A stretch of 64,000 nt of DNA from Schoenoplectus triqueter (taxonomy: Eukaryota; Streptophyta; Magnoliopsida; Poales; Cyperaceae). The stretch is taken from assembly GCA_964058805.1 (NCBI GenBank), contig CAXKVV010000040.1:124001-188000 (forward strand), in the 5' to 3' direction. Every line of letters starts with the position of its first letter. The stretch's first letter is position 1. Position numbers and translations under genes: made by a program. The notes beneath the pieces are model-generated. The model saw nothing but the letters and a program-made list of their open reading frames with translations, was not told the DNA's origin and ran no database searches. Shown in pieces: positions 12,421 to 24,692 of this stretch.

Positions 12421-14186
12421 TCTGGATACAGATTAGAATAAATTCACATTAAAGATCCTAAATTAATAAGAAAAACCGGGAGAATTTGCAATATCTTGCT
12501 CAAAATTTCTTATCGTGTGATTGTTTGACAGCTAATCCAAGAAACTGTAAATAAGGGGCTTCTGATGAAAGTAAAACTAATCTGAGAGCAGCTCTTATAA
12601 CTGATGGATTGATTAACCAGCAAGAAACGGCGCAAAGGAAGTTCTCACCTGATTGCTTTTCGATCGATGGAGAGAGGAGAAGTTCAGACTCAGTCGGGGT
12701 TTTGAAAAGGAAAAAGAAAGTGTCTAGTCAGAAGTCGAAACTCATTAGCGGATCTATTTTATCTCATTATTGGATAATTGGAATCTCAGAAGCGGATTTT
12801 GGATAAGGTTGTGGGCCTTGTAAGGGATTTGGGCTTTGTTTCGTATTGGCAAGTGGATAATATTGCATGCGATACCTCCAGCCGTGGAAGACGCAAAATG
12901 GTTTTTATAATTAAAAAAAAAAGATTTGCGTCATTGATCGTTTTCGGTTTCAGTGAGAAAATGATAGTTCATATGGAATATACTAGGATCATCCATGTGT
13001 GATGTGTGTACACAAAGATTCAAGGTTATGAAGTACGTAGTGTGAGGGATGTAAATTAAGGAATAAAACTATACATAAAATGGTTGGGAATCATATATAT
13101 TTATTATGTGTGCATGGAGTAGCAACTGATAACAGCAGAGTCAAGGGTCATCTGTTCTTAATTCGCATTCGTAAATTGCATCCTAATAGAATATTGGTGG
13201 TTGGTTTCAATATATAACATTGCTCGCAGCTTGCTTTCGTTAAGTCAAGCCTTGGTCAACTTACTAGGCAAATATTTTATATGAGAGAACTACATGGAAA
13301 TTTTGCAATCCAACTCAGCAATAGTTATTATTAGCTAGCTTCCTGGGAAAATTTTAAATTCTGAATCTTTGATGCAGGAAATTTCATACTTTATATCAAG
13401 ATTCAACCCCGTGCAGTCTAACAAGTTTTCTATATATAGGTGGAGCACAGCAATAGAAATAACTTGTGGCATCTTTGTCTCTGTTACTCAGATTATTATT
13501 ATTACTACTACTACTATAATAATAATAATAATAATTATTATTATTATTATTATTATCGGTACTATTATTATTGTTATTATTTTCAAATAACGCGTGCTCT
13601 CTACTATTCTGCCCATTTCTTTGGATTTACCCTGATTTGCTCGTAAGGTGTTTCTATTATTAGCATGTTTTTCGCCCTTTTGGGGCAGGTCTCTGTAATT
13701 AATTTGTTTTTTTCTCTTCTCCTTTGCTTTGTATGCTGCCTCCTAATTAAATAGTTCGAGCAAATATATATCTGCTGCTATAATTGTCTGTTTTATTATT
13801 AATATCAGCCTATTTTTTTTTTTTTTGGAGATATGGTAGGCTTTGTATCAAAATTCTTTTAAAACAAGATGTCCCAAATATCCATCCCTTTCATCTGTCT
13901 CCATTCCTTTTAATTATCAGTGCCTGTGTTATAATCTTTCCTATAAGTGAGCAAGTTACATTAATTTAATTATCTTGCTGCTGTTATGTTTCGTCGAAAA
14001 AATTTGTGTATATATATATCTAATTAGTAGCTAGTATATAGATTGGGGTAGCTAGTTATTATTGGCTTATATATAAAACCATAACTTTTTAAACATTTTT
14101 ATTCGTATCTCTTTCTTTCCATGCCCCATTAAAATTTCACCTTTTGTCAAAAAAAAATCAAATAATAGCACTTCTGCCAGAAAAAA
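12421..14186. other. Intergenic: PP2C 5' flank and upstream region of the CC-NLR ORF
   Basis: Contains the PP2C leader and promoter (about 12421-12900), AT-rich spacer, the microsatellite at 13490-13590, and putative promoter sequence just upstream of 14187. Open frames at 12609-13002 have no recognisable domain. Confidence 0.5.
13490..13590. repeat. ATT/TAC trinucleotide microsatellite
   Basis: Compound run of TTA, CTA, ATA and ATT units. Homopolymeric Ile/Tyr 'proteins' read from it are artefacts of the repeat. Confidence 0.85.
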
Positions 14187-15140
14187 ATGAGTGACGAACT
14201 CAGCTCGGCAGTGGTTAGTGAGGTAGTCAGCAGAGCAATTTCTTTCCTCACTGGTAAATGCAACGAATACAAGGGCATTGACGAGCGGATAGCCCGTCTG
14301 GAGATGCTACGTATAAAGATTAAAAGTGCTGTTGAGGTCTCAGAAGTATTTGGTATCGACATCGAACCGCTCCATGAATGGCAGCAGAAGCTCAAGGAGG
14401 CTTTGTGTGAAGCGGAGGAGACACTCCATGACTTCAGGAAGGATGGAATATCTCTTCAAGAAAAGATAATTTGTACAGTTGAATGCAGGTCACCTTCCTG
14501 TGATCAGTCGATGCAAAGAGAAGAGCACGATGATGGTGAAAGTCTGGTGTATCTAACTCCCAATCTCGGGGAACCCACCAATTGTCAAGCTGACATGGAA
14601 GCAAAGTTACGCCTCGCAACAACCTTGAAGCATCTTTTCTGTCGCGTACTTGGACTCATGAACCACACAACAGATCATAGCCCCTGGCCTGCAATTTTGG
14701 AGCGCTTATCTGCTTTTGCTCGAGTACTGGATCCGAGAACTTTTAATTCGTTGAACCCTCTAATGATGGTCGATAAATACTTGGAGAATGATGAGAAAGT
14801 GAGCAAGCTGATAAAAACCACGGAGAAGCTTGAGAAAATAGCCGGGGACATAGGCGACTTCATTGAGTTGCTCAAGCTGCAGTCAAAGCGCAAGATGAGT
14901 AGGAAGAGGAGGAGGAATGTTCGGCATCATCCACATCAAGGCCTCCTTCTGGTTGTCTCTCTCAGATTGCCAGCCCATGGTTTTCTTTTCCATGGAGAAG
15001 ACCGTTGTCTCCGTGATATCAACCTATCTGTGGTAGCAGCACTCTACCTACTAGAATTTATCACCTGTCACTTTATTGGATTCATGCTATCAACATCTTT
15101 TCAATCGTTTTCTATTTTCTGCGATCTGAAGATCGTCTAA
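14187..15140 (+). CDS. Coiled-coil (Rx_N-type) NLR-like protein lacking NB-ARC and LRR
   Basis: A 317-residue single-exon ORF. Residues 1-110 look like the Rx_N coiled-coil domain of CNL immune receptors: start VVSEVVSRAISFLTGKCNEY, then ERIARLEMLRIKIKSAVEVSE, then HEWQQKLKEALCEAEETLHDF, matching the usual 'W L..L..A.YDAED.LDEF' segment. Residues about 150-235 are helical with conserved-looking charged heptads (LIKTTEKLEKIAGDIGDFIELL). No P-loop, RNBS, MHD or LRR follows, either in the ORF or in the next 3 kb. After about residue 238 (KRKMSRKRRRNVRHHPHQ) the composition changes to hydrophobic, and another frame reads Glu- and Ser-rich and ends sooner. A late frameshift is therefore possible. 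It is either a CC-only helper-type protein or a truncated NLR. Confidence 0.65.
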   Translation: MSDELSSAVVSEVVSRAISFLTGKCNEYKGIDERIARLEMLRIKIKSAVEVSEVFGIDIEPLHEWQQKLKEALCEAEETLHDFRKDGISLQEKIICTVECRSPSCDQSMQREEHDDGESLVYLTPNLGEPTNCQADMEAKLRLATTLKHLFCRVLGLMNHTTDHSPWPAILERLSAFARVLDPRTFNSLNPLMMVDKYLENDEKVSKLIKTTEKLEKIAGDIGDFIELLKLQSKRKMSRKRRRNVRHHPHQGLLLVVSLRLPAHGFLFHGEDRCLRDINLSVVAALYLLEFITCHFIGFMLSTSFQSFSIFCDLKIV

Positions 15141-15312
15141 CAATATCACACCCAAGTTATATTATTTATTTCTGCTTGTGTTCAAGTTCATTTTGTATTT
15201 CTCTGTATAAAAAAAGTGAACATATATACATTAAATTTACTTTAATGCATATTTAGTTGTTTATTATTGTCCAATTTACTTTGATTGCATTGGTTGAGTT
15301 TGGTTTTGGATG
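15141..15312. other. Short spacer
   Basis: AT-rich 3' flank of the CC-only ORF. Nothing recognised. Confidence 0.4.
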
Positions 15313-15994
15313 TTGAAATTAATTATTATTAATTACAATATGTATGGGCTTATATGTAATTAATATATAATATTATATGTAATAAATATATATTATATAA
15401 TAACCTGTCAAATTATATCCGTTATGAAGTGATCAAATTATGTATTATTATTCGGGTTTAATATGTGTCATGAGAACTGAGCCCTTTAATGTGTAGAATG
15501 CGTATTAATAATTTTATGATTTAGTGATGGTCTAAATTATATAAAGTTTGATAATAATGCAAATTATGTTATTGGTCTCTGGAGAACACAACTATAGACA
15601 ATTTTATGATTAAGTAGCGAACTCATTAAGAGAGATTTAGAAATGATATGGACCCGCTAAGAAAAATAAATGCTCTCAGTTATGGGCGTCCGTTATATAC
15701 AGTGAGATTGTTGATTTTCGAAATCAATTTTCTCATTCTCCACTTTTCTGGCAACTTTTTATTTTCCAATAGAATTCATCTCTCTCTGAGACAGAGTTTC
15801 AGAAGAGAAAAAAAACTGTCTGCGCCGGTCTTCTCAATCGCTCCTCGGATTAGAAGAAAATCACTAGAAAGCTAAAGGAGTCTGGTGATCAATGGAGTTG
15901 TATCTCTCTGGAAGACCGACAGTATGGATCAAGGTAATCTAATTTATGATTAGAGGTTCATATAGGATCACAACCATAAAGAAATCCTAACAAT

Positions 15995-16007
15995 TGGTAT
16001 CAGAACC
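15995..16007 (+). other. Retrotransposon primer binding site (tRNA-iMet)
   Basis: TGGTATCAGAACC, complementary to the 3' end of plant initiator methionine tRNA with one change from the common TGGTATCAGAGCC. It sits two bases after a CA that can close an LTR. Confidence 0.75.
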
Positions 16008-17575
16008 TACTCTAGTTGAACCGTTAAGATCTGATTCGAAAATTTCTCAGAAATTTATATATTTTTTAATTGGATCTGTTCTATTAATCAAATAGTTTAT
16101 GAATAATTCTAAAATTTATATATCTGTTTGTTAGAATTGAAATTTCCATAAATTAAAATCAAGATTGGCAATCGGTTTCGAAAATCAAGTTTATCAATTT
16201 ATCAGAATTCAGAAAATTGAAATATTTCAGAAATTGATTGGCCAACAAAGTACTTTCCGAATTATATATTATTAACTATCAAATTTCATGATTCTGTTAA
16301 GAAAGTGTGAATTTCTGATCTATATTCCGCTAGGGTTATTTTTTAATCAGGTTAAGATCAGTTGTTGTCGGTTATGTAAATGGGCGGTTATGTAAACTGA
16401 CGGTTTTTCAAAAGAGCGTTGCCCCTTAAACCCCCGCCCGCTTTAAGAAGCCCATTTTGTATTACATGCCTAACTCTTTTTTGCAGAAAGATTATGAGAT
16501 AATATGACTATGTTGCCTTGTGTGAAAATTATAATGCATGAATGATTGATGTGTGTAAGCGGTCTAAGGTGTCCATTAATTATTTTTATTTTTGATGACT
16601 TACATGTCACATAAGTATGTATCATTTTTAGGACTTGTGTAATTTTTATTTATTATTAGGATAGTAGTTTGATAAGAATGAGAGAATTTCATGAAGGACA
16701 TGATGATGATTGTTGTGAAGAGGATTCTTACAAAGATGATCATCATGTCTTGGGTCATACTATCTCACTTATAAATTGATTTATGTTAATTATTTGGTAT
16801 TGATTGCATGAACTCATGAATTGATATTTAGGTTAAACCAACATATTTAAAATATTTATTCAAATAATGTTAAATCATTATGAAGGCTTCGGATAAAAAT
16901 ATATATTTTTAAAATAATTAATAAAAATATCATCTTACCAAAGTAAGCTCTCATATTGGCGTTAATTATTTATCAGACTTGTATACAGAAGATATACATA
17001 TAATATGTGATTCTTGGACTGACCCAAAGAAAAGACAATAATCACTTATTATATATAAACAGATTGTAGTAATATATAGGTAATGATCAATAAATTTTAG
17101 GTGTAATTAGTTAATTGGGTCAAACGAATGTTGACTAATTGACATCAAATGGATCGTTATATATAATTATTACGCATAATTATCTTAGAATAATAATTGA
17201 TTCCAAAGAACACTTATTATTCGAGGATACTTAGTTGATGGAATATGACTTATTTTGATTTAATATTATAATTCAGACATTTAATTCGTTATATTGCATA
17301 TTTTTTTAGTAAAAATTACTGATCTTATTGTTGTTACACTTAACATCTTCTTTGATTTATCGATTTGCAAAACAATCTTGAATTTTACAATTTGTTTTGT
17401 TGAGTTTTGTGCAGGGATTAATATGCAAATGAACTAGTGGACAAGAACCAATACTAGTACTGGGATACAAGAACTTAATCAAGACTGCACTAGGCTTAGG
17501 TTTAGTAAAACTCAAACTGGGTTGAATTGGTCAAGAGAAATTGAGCTTAAACAAAAAGAAAAATGCTTCTGCCCA

Positions 17576-17940
17576 GTGAATCGTTATAACGGTTAAGTAA
17601 CCGTTATAACGATTCATCTCGATACTAAAAAATACTCTAAGACAGAAACATTCTCAAAGAAACCAGAGTGAATCGTTATGTAACGATTATTGAACCGTTA
17701 CAACAATTTGTAAAATGTATAACGATTCTGTAATCGTTACAACGATTTTATGAAACGTATAACGATTTGATAAATCGTATAACGTTTCAGCTCAGTTGAT
17801 CAAACGGCTATACGACAGATCAACGGGAAAATTTCTCTGACAATCCTACCGTTTGAAACTTAATCCGTTATAACGATTTGTAAACCGTTGTAACGGTTTT
17901 GTAAACTGTTATAACGATTGGTAAATCGTTATAACAGTTC
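17576..17940 (+). repeat. Cluster of CGTTATAACG palindromes (MYB-site-like)
   Basis: About a dozen copies of AACCGTTATAACGGTT-like motifs, many self-complementary, in about 365 bp (for example 17582, 17606, 17668, 17866, 17890, 17912 and 17930, approximate). They lie just upstream of a TATA box. The core CCGTTA/AACGG fits the plant MYB consensus CNGTTR. Spacing is irregular, so this is not a simple tandem array. Confidence 0.75.
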
Positions 17941-17978
17941 AGAGCGAAAAAGTAAGTTATGCTTGGTTTTCAGCTCTT

Positions 17979-17987
17979 TATAAAAAG
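17979..17987 (+). promoter_or_regulatory. Putative TATA box of the LTR-like block
   Basis: TATAAAAAG in a good context (CTCTTTATAAAAAGGGGG), 40 bp after the palindrome cluster and before a CTCCTTTCTCC initiator-like stretch. Confidence 0.55.
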
Positions 17988-18529
17988 GGGGACCATCTCC
18001 TTTCTCCTACTATTGTTGAATACACTTGCAAAATACATTCTTACAGCTATAATTAAAGAGCTTTGAGAAAACCTTGCTATACCTAGCTAAAGCTCAAGAT
18101 CTTTGATCTAAACTTGTTCTAAACACTTGTGAGATTTGCTCCATTGCTAAATCTACTTCTAACGTTTGCTACTTCATTAACTTTAGGCTTTGTCTCTCAT
18201 CCTTTGTGTGTAAGAGGACAAAGTTCGACCTTGTATAGGACTTGTATTTGGTTAAATAGATTGGACCGACTTTATTACAGTTAGACGGGAAGCCGGGGAC
18301 CTGAGGAGTAGGCGCATAACACCGAATCTCGTTACACCGCGTGTCAACTTAATCTTTTGATTGAGCATTTCTAAACTCTTTCTCTTTACTTTATTTCATA
18401 TATTTGGTTTAAGAAATTGCTTGTGCTTGATTGTTGTAGAATTTATTAAAATTGCAATTTAACCCTTGTACTTTTTACTAATTGACCAAATTAGTATTAT
18501 TAGCGGTAATTAAGGGTTACAATTGTCGA

Positions 18530-19597
18530 CATCAATAGCATTTCGATGCTGACAGGTTCTAATTATAAGGAATGAAAAGATATCTTAGAGATTATTTTTG
18601 GGTGTCTTGACCTGAGCATAGCGTTATAACAGGCTAAACCACCTGTACTTGCTGCAGATAGTCCTGAAAATGTGCAAAATGCGTATGCACGGTGGATGAG
18701 GTCAAATCGCTTATGTCTTAAGGTAATGCAAATGATCATTCCTAAAAGTTTTAGGGGACATGTTTCTGATTCCACTCTAGCCTTAGACTATCTTAAAGAA
18801 CTTGAACAGAGATTTCTTAGGAATGAGAAGACTGAAATAGACATTCTGTTAAACAAACTCTGCATAATGTAGTATAATGACAGAAATAATGTAAGGGAGC
18901 ACATTCTTGAAATAATGAATACCGCTTCAAAAATTGAAGACACATAAATTGAAAATATCTGAAGATATGTTAGTCTATTTGTCTTTCAACTCTCTTCCCA
19001 CTTCTTTTGGGCAGTTCAAGGTGAGCTACAACTGTCAGAAGGAATCATGGATAATCAATGGGCTCATCTCACACTATGTTCAAGAGGAAGAGCGTTTGAA
19101 GACGGACAAGAGCGAGAGCGCAAACATTACTTCCACATCTAAGGGAAAAATAAAAATTAAAACGTAAAGTCAATTCAGATGCTGTAACTACAAGTTCGCA
19201 AAAGAAATCCACTAAGGACAAGAAATCGGTTATCAAGACAGAGCCGGATAAGAAAAATAAAGGGTGTTTCTTTTGTGGATCCGAAGGGCACATGAAGAAA
19301 AATTGTACCAATTATCACACATAGCGTGCAAAGAAAGATATTTTTTCTCTTATTTGTGAAGAAATTAATTCAGTTTCAGTTTCAATAGACACATGATTGA
19401 TAGATTCGGGTGCAACCACTCACATATTTGTGTCTATGTAGGATTGCCGAAGTTACCGTAAGCCAAAAGATGATGAAAAATACATTTATGTAGGCGATGA
19501 TAATAAGACAGAAGTTAAAGTAATATAATATTTTAGATTACTTATGAAAACTAATTTATATTTAAATTTGTCTGATATTTTTATTGTGCCGTATTAT
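18530..19597 (+). pseudogene. Copia gag-protease remnant
   Basis: Reads as copia Gag with several stops and at least one frameshift. Segments are MLTGSNYKE, DILEIIFGCLDLSIAL, PPVLAADSPENVQNAYARW, RSNRLCLKVMQMIIPKSFRG, DYLKELEQRF, then after a frameshift near 18934 ISEDMLVYLSFNSLPTSFGQ and FKVSYNCQKESWIINGLISH. A CCHC zinc knuckle (CFFCGSEGHMKKNC, from 19265) is followed by LIDSGATTHI (about 19396), the aspartic protease active site, and NLYLNLSDIFIVP of the pre-integrase region. No integrase follows. Clearly non-functional. Confidence 0.85.
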
Positions 19598-19612
19598 TTA
19601 GCAATAAAGCAG

Positions 19613-20976
<1,364 letters not shown>

Positions 20977-22549
20977 TCAACCAAAACCTGAGACTTGCAT
21001 TGCCTTGTCTTGAGAGGGAAGTTTTTTTTTCTCAGTCATTGGTGATGTAGGTGCTAATGTTGCTTTTCGTAGTATTATTTAAATGTTTGGCAGTTTTGAT
21101 TGTTGGGTACTCTTTTTTGTTGATCATCTCTTTTATATGACAATATCTCATCCGATCAGTACTTTAGTATTTCTTGTTTTACTGGAACTGTGTTTATACA
21201 ATGCCAATGATCTCTCATCTTGAGCTGGTTGTTATGTTTTGGTTGCCTCTTAACTGCAGGGTAGTAGATTGCCATGCTTGTGTTTTTCACTGACATTAAC
21301 AAAGATGGTTTGTCAATGTTTCTTTTAATGAGTCAGTGTTTTAAATGCAATTGGATGTTCTTTTCCTGTTTGTTTGAAGGGAGAAGTTTGTGATCTTGTC
21401 AAGCTAGTGAATGGATCGACACATAAATTTGTATTAGAGTTTTCCTTTTTCTGCAAGTAAGTTCTAGTGACAACGGATTCTTAGATTGTACAAGTCTACA
21501 AGGTCATATCTGGACTAAAATACAAACTTGTTTACCAGACAGTACCCCACCCCATCTCCAATTCGCAATCATCGTTGGTGACTGATTTTATTCGAAGGCT
21601 CAAGTCAGTCTAGATGTCCCCCCGATCTCAAATTCTCTGCGGAGAATTTCTCCAGATTTTCTTATGAGCAACAATCTCGCTATTGCATTAGTTAACCATG
21701 TTTTCTATTGTACAACAACACGAGAGAGAGAATGTATTTGCCAAGTACATCACAGATCTGTGTATGAAATCGACTTTAGTTGGTCTCCATCCCATGACCT
21801 TGCACAAGTTAGAAAGTAAAGAGAAATTAAGATAAATGACAAACTGTAAAATAATCGCAGAAATGATGAAATATATAAATGTCTATTTATTAGTTTTTGG
21901 ATTTATAAGAGGAAAGCAATATGACAAGATATAATGAAAAGGTTAATAGGAAAGGACAAAAAGAAAATTTGCAACATATAAGATGTACTTCACTATATTT
22001 CAGATCCAAAAGTAGTTCTTTCCTACAATCCATTAGGTCTAACATTGACGTTCAGATCTGCAATATTTGAAAGTAAGTTGATTTTGGCATCAACATTTTG
22101 TGTGTAAATAACAATTAAGAGCGTGAGAACCAGTACAACTGATTTGTTACCAAGGGTCTATAATTGGTAATTACTGCTACCTAATTTTGTTAAATATACT
22201 TTATTAATATAACAAGGAGGGAGACCAAAAGAAGCAGCAAAATAAGAGTAGAGATGACTGCATTGAGCTGAGAGGTTGTAAAATGTACAGAGGATTGAAG
22301 ATTACAAGTGTTTGTGGAAGGCACAGAACACTAATTCTGCTATAAAGTGTCAATTTATTTTCCATTCATGAAGTCAATAAATAGTAGTAATTCTTGCTTT
22401 TGAAAAGCATATGAAAGCCTGTACCAACATTTTTTTTGATACATCATATGATATTATTGCACTTTGCATCTTCCTTCAATCCTCTTTGAAGAAAGGAAAA
22501 AAAGGAATTTATGCCTCTTATTGTAACCACTCAAGACTCTGGCAGAAAC
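20977..22549. other. Ubiquitin-RPS27a 3' flank and intergenic
   Basis: A T-rich 3' UTR is expected in the first 250 bp. The rest is AT-rich without a recognisable gene or repeat. Confidence 0.5.
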
Positions 22550-23545
22550 AAACCTGAGGTAAGAGAGGAATGATTACCAAGGTGGTCATAATGCTGCCTT
22601 CTTTGTTTACCAGATCTGGGAAGGTTCGGTCGAGGTGGCAAACTCCTCTTGCCACAGCCAGCCAGCTCCATTAACTCCAGGTTTTCTACCCTGGAACAAT
22701 TGGCTGCAACCTTCACCTTTTCTTTCTCCTTAGCTGCAATCTTCGCCATGATTGTTCTCATATTAACTGCTTCTTTCTCTTTTCTTTCTAAAGTATGACT
22801 TGCATGTTGACAACGCAAGGCTCCTGCCTCAGAAGGAGGTCTAAGCCTAGAAGTTCCTGCAGCCTCATAAAAGTGTTCTTGCCAAAAAATTGAATGGCAA
22901 ATTTCCTTGCTATCACATAATTTTCTTTAAATGCTGCATACAAATCCGAATCCTTCTCTGGTTTAAGTCTTTCTCCTCGACATGCAAGGAATTGTCAAAA
23001 GATGCACATGCCATGAACAACACTATAAATACAGCTCTCATGGATAAGCTTGAATTTGAGTCTGGCTTCGGCTTTGGAATTTTGGAGAATCTAATGGGGC
23101 GGTGGCATCACTATCATGCACATGTACTCGAGAGTGAATATTAGATGAGCATGGATGTGAAAAAGGGTTGTTCAACTTGACACTGAACTTCATTCCTTTC
23201 GTCTGTGTCTTTGACTTTGAACTGAGCTCCAGCTTTTTGGTTTGAGTCTGGCTCGGGGTAGGAAATTTTGGAGAATCTGATGGAGCAGTAGCAATGTAGC
23301 ATCACCACCATGCACATGTACTGGAGAGTAAACATTAGTTGAGCATGGATGTGAAAAGGGTTGTTCAACTTGACATTGAAGGTGCAGAAGAGGCATGTAG
23401 CGGGCAACATAAGAGTCATAATCATCGAGAGTACAGCCTGTGAAAGCATCAGGGTTGCCAACCAGCATGAAATGAGAACTGGAGAGGTCCTCGTGAAAGT
23501 CTAATTGAGATGGCAGCGAAGATGGCGGTTGTTGACCTCATTGAT
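22550..23545 (-). pseudogene. Unrecognised coding fragments with an internal tandem duplication
   Basis: Two coding-looking stretches on the minus strand. The 5' one (about 23545-23050) reads SQLDFHEDLSSSHFMLVGNP, DAFTGCTLDDYDSYVARYMP, then a segment with NNPFSHPCSS and HVHDSDATAPLDSPKF that occurs twice (about 23052-23215 and 23242-23385). Frames change between the copies. The 3' one (about 22860-22615) reads RLRPPSEAGALRCQHASHTL, then ERKEKEAVNMRTIMAKIAAK and LMELAGCGKRSLPPRPNLP, and ends at a good GT donor. I do not recognise the family. The duplicated unit with frame breaks suggests a decayed gene rather than a working one. Confidence 0.45.
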
Positions 23546-24114
23546 CACCTGCGAAGACATTATTTGAATTGATAATTAATTTGTTACGCTAGTTTTAGGA
23601 TCCCATGGATCAATTAGAGGGCTCAAGATGCAGAGAGATGGGGGCAGCCTGGCATAGGGTTGGGAACGCACTGCCCATTACTGCTCCTGTAATGGTACTT
23701 CATCCCACAATAATCACTTCTACATAGCCTTTTAGCCTGTGTGCTGGTAATTCCTCCATCACAAGCACATTCCTTTCACTCTGTTTCCTCAACCTTCAGT
23801 GAATTGTTCTGCCGTTAAAAGATCATGCATGAACTGAGATTAGATATAAACAATAACGTTCCTTGCATTAATCTGCCTTAATCTCAATAACACCAAACAA
23901 CAACTAGTCCTAACTTTATTTGAACGCTTTCCAGCAAACATAATAACCTGATTAGGCATGGACAGAAGAAGGTATGGAACATAATAGATTCTCTAGGTTT
24001 TGAACTCCCAACTGTGTGCCTTTCAAAAAGCAAATCTAGAAAGTAGACTCGTAAGCAAGTCCGGGTGAACCCGTTCATGACTCGGAGAAGCATGAACGGT
24101 TTGATTTTTAGGAA
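23546..24114. other. Intergenic
   Basis: No gene supported. It could include the left end of the PIF/Harbinger-type region, but no terminal repeat could be fixed. Confidence 0.4.
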
Positions 24115-24692
24115 ATGAGACATGAATTGGATGAACGCACTGTTGAAGGGCGTAGAGAGGATGAGCCAACAACTGGGCAGCAGCATTCTGCAGGAACTGG
24201 CGGGACGGGCAACAAGAGTACAAGTTCGAACAAACGAAAGTCAACTGAAGTGCCTGAAGGATCACGGAGTCAGCGTGCGAAGAAATCAATCATGGACAAC
24301 CGAGCCACATAAGAAGGAAACTTGGTTGCTATGGGTCACCTGGTAAAATCAAGTGATCGTTTAGTTGAGCAAAACAATGAATTCATTGCAATACAACATG
24401 AAAAAATTAAGTTGAACGAACGAGCCATACCTCCAGAAATAGTTGATGTACTGCATTTCTATGGGCTGAGCATACAACAAAGGAGAAAAGTTATGAAGGC
24501 CTTGGAAGACCCGATGGACTTTAGGGTTTAGGGTTTATATGGATTCTACTCCAGAGGAACAAAGGGATACCATCGGTGAATATATTTCGGGCTGGTACCA
24601 ACCACACACTGGAGATATGCATCCCAATCCGACAGCCAATGGGAGTACTTTTTGCTTTTCCAATTTCATGCTCTAAGAACCACCATATTAGT
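24115..24692 (+). pseudogene. PIF/Harbinger ORF1-like protein, C-terminal remnant
   Basis: Frame from 24115 reads RHELDERTVEGRREDEPTTG, a Ser/Thr/Lys-rich stretch with NKRKSTEVPEGSRSQRAKKS, a TAA stop at 24310-24312, then in the same frame LVKSSDRLVEQNNEFIAIQ, PPEIVDVLHFYGLSIQQRRK and VMKALEDPMDFRV. At about 24520-24535 the sequence AGGGTTTAGGGTTTATATGG holds a duplicated 7-mer. Beyond it another frame continues as YMDSTPEEQRDTIGEYISGW to a stop at 24692. This layout (basic/serine-rich linker, then a helical C-terminus) resembles the Myb/SANT-like ORF1 protein that accompanies plant PIF/Harbinger transposases. The SANT domain itself is not seen, so the assignment is an inference supported by the transposase at 28-29.8 kb. 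Confidence 0.5.

Larger units (their letters stand above)
17405..18440 (+). mobile_element. Second LTR-like block (U3-TATA-R-U5) inside the copia leader
   Basis: The layout is LTR-like. An array of CGTTATAACG-type palindromes (17576-17940) is followed by TATAAAAAG at 17979-17987, a transcribed-looking CTTG-rich stretch, and a GGAAGCCGGGGACCTGAGGA then GTAGGCGCATAACACCGAAT segment. That last segment resembles the R/U5 region of copia LTRs. Both ends are approximate because no convincing TG..CA pair or 5-bp duplication could be fixed. It may be a solo LTR nested in the older copia leader, or the 5' LTR of the gag-bearing element itself, if its PBS has decayed. Confidence 0.4.
15313..19597 (+). 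mobile_element. Broken Ty1/copia retrotransposon (LTR end, PBS, gag, start of protease)
   Basis: An LTR-like block ends in CTAACA at 15992, followed two bases later by TGGTATCAGAACC (15995-16007), the primer binding site for initiator Met-tRNA used by most plant copia elements. The LTR start is uncertain; TGTTGAAATTAATTATT at 15313 is a candidate. Leader sequence follows, then a second LTR-like block (about 17405-18440, separate entry) and gag-protease remnants up to about 19597. Reverse transcriptase, RNase H and a 3' LTR are absent, so the element is truncated, stopping about 300 bp short of the ubiquitin gene start codon. Confidence 0.65.

Noticed and set aside
13369..13646. Ile- and Tyr-rich ORFs
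   Set aside because: Translation of an ATT/TAC microsatellite.
23884..24289. Minus-strand ORFs of 88-100 residues
   Set aside because: Low-complexity and antisense to the ORF1-like remnant; no domain.
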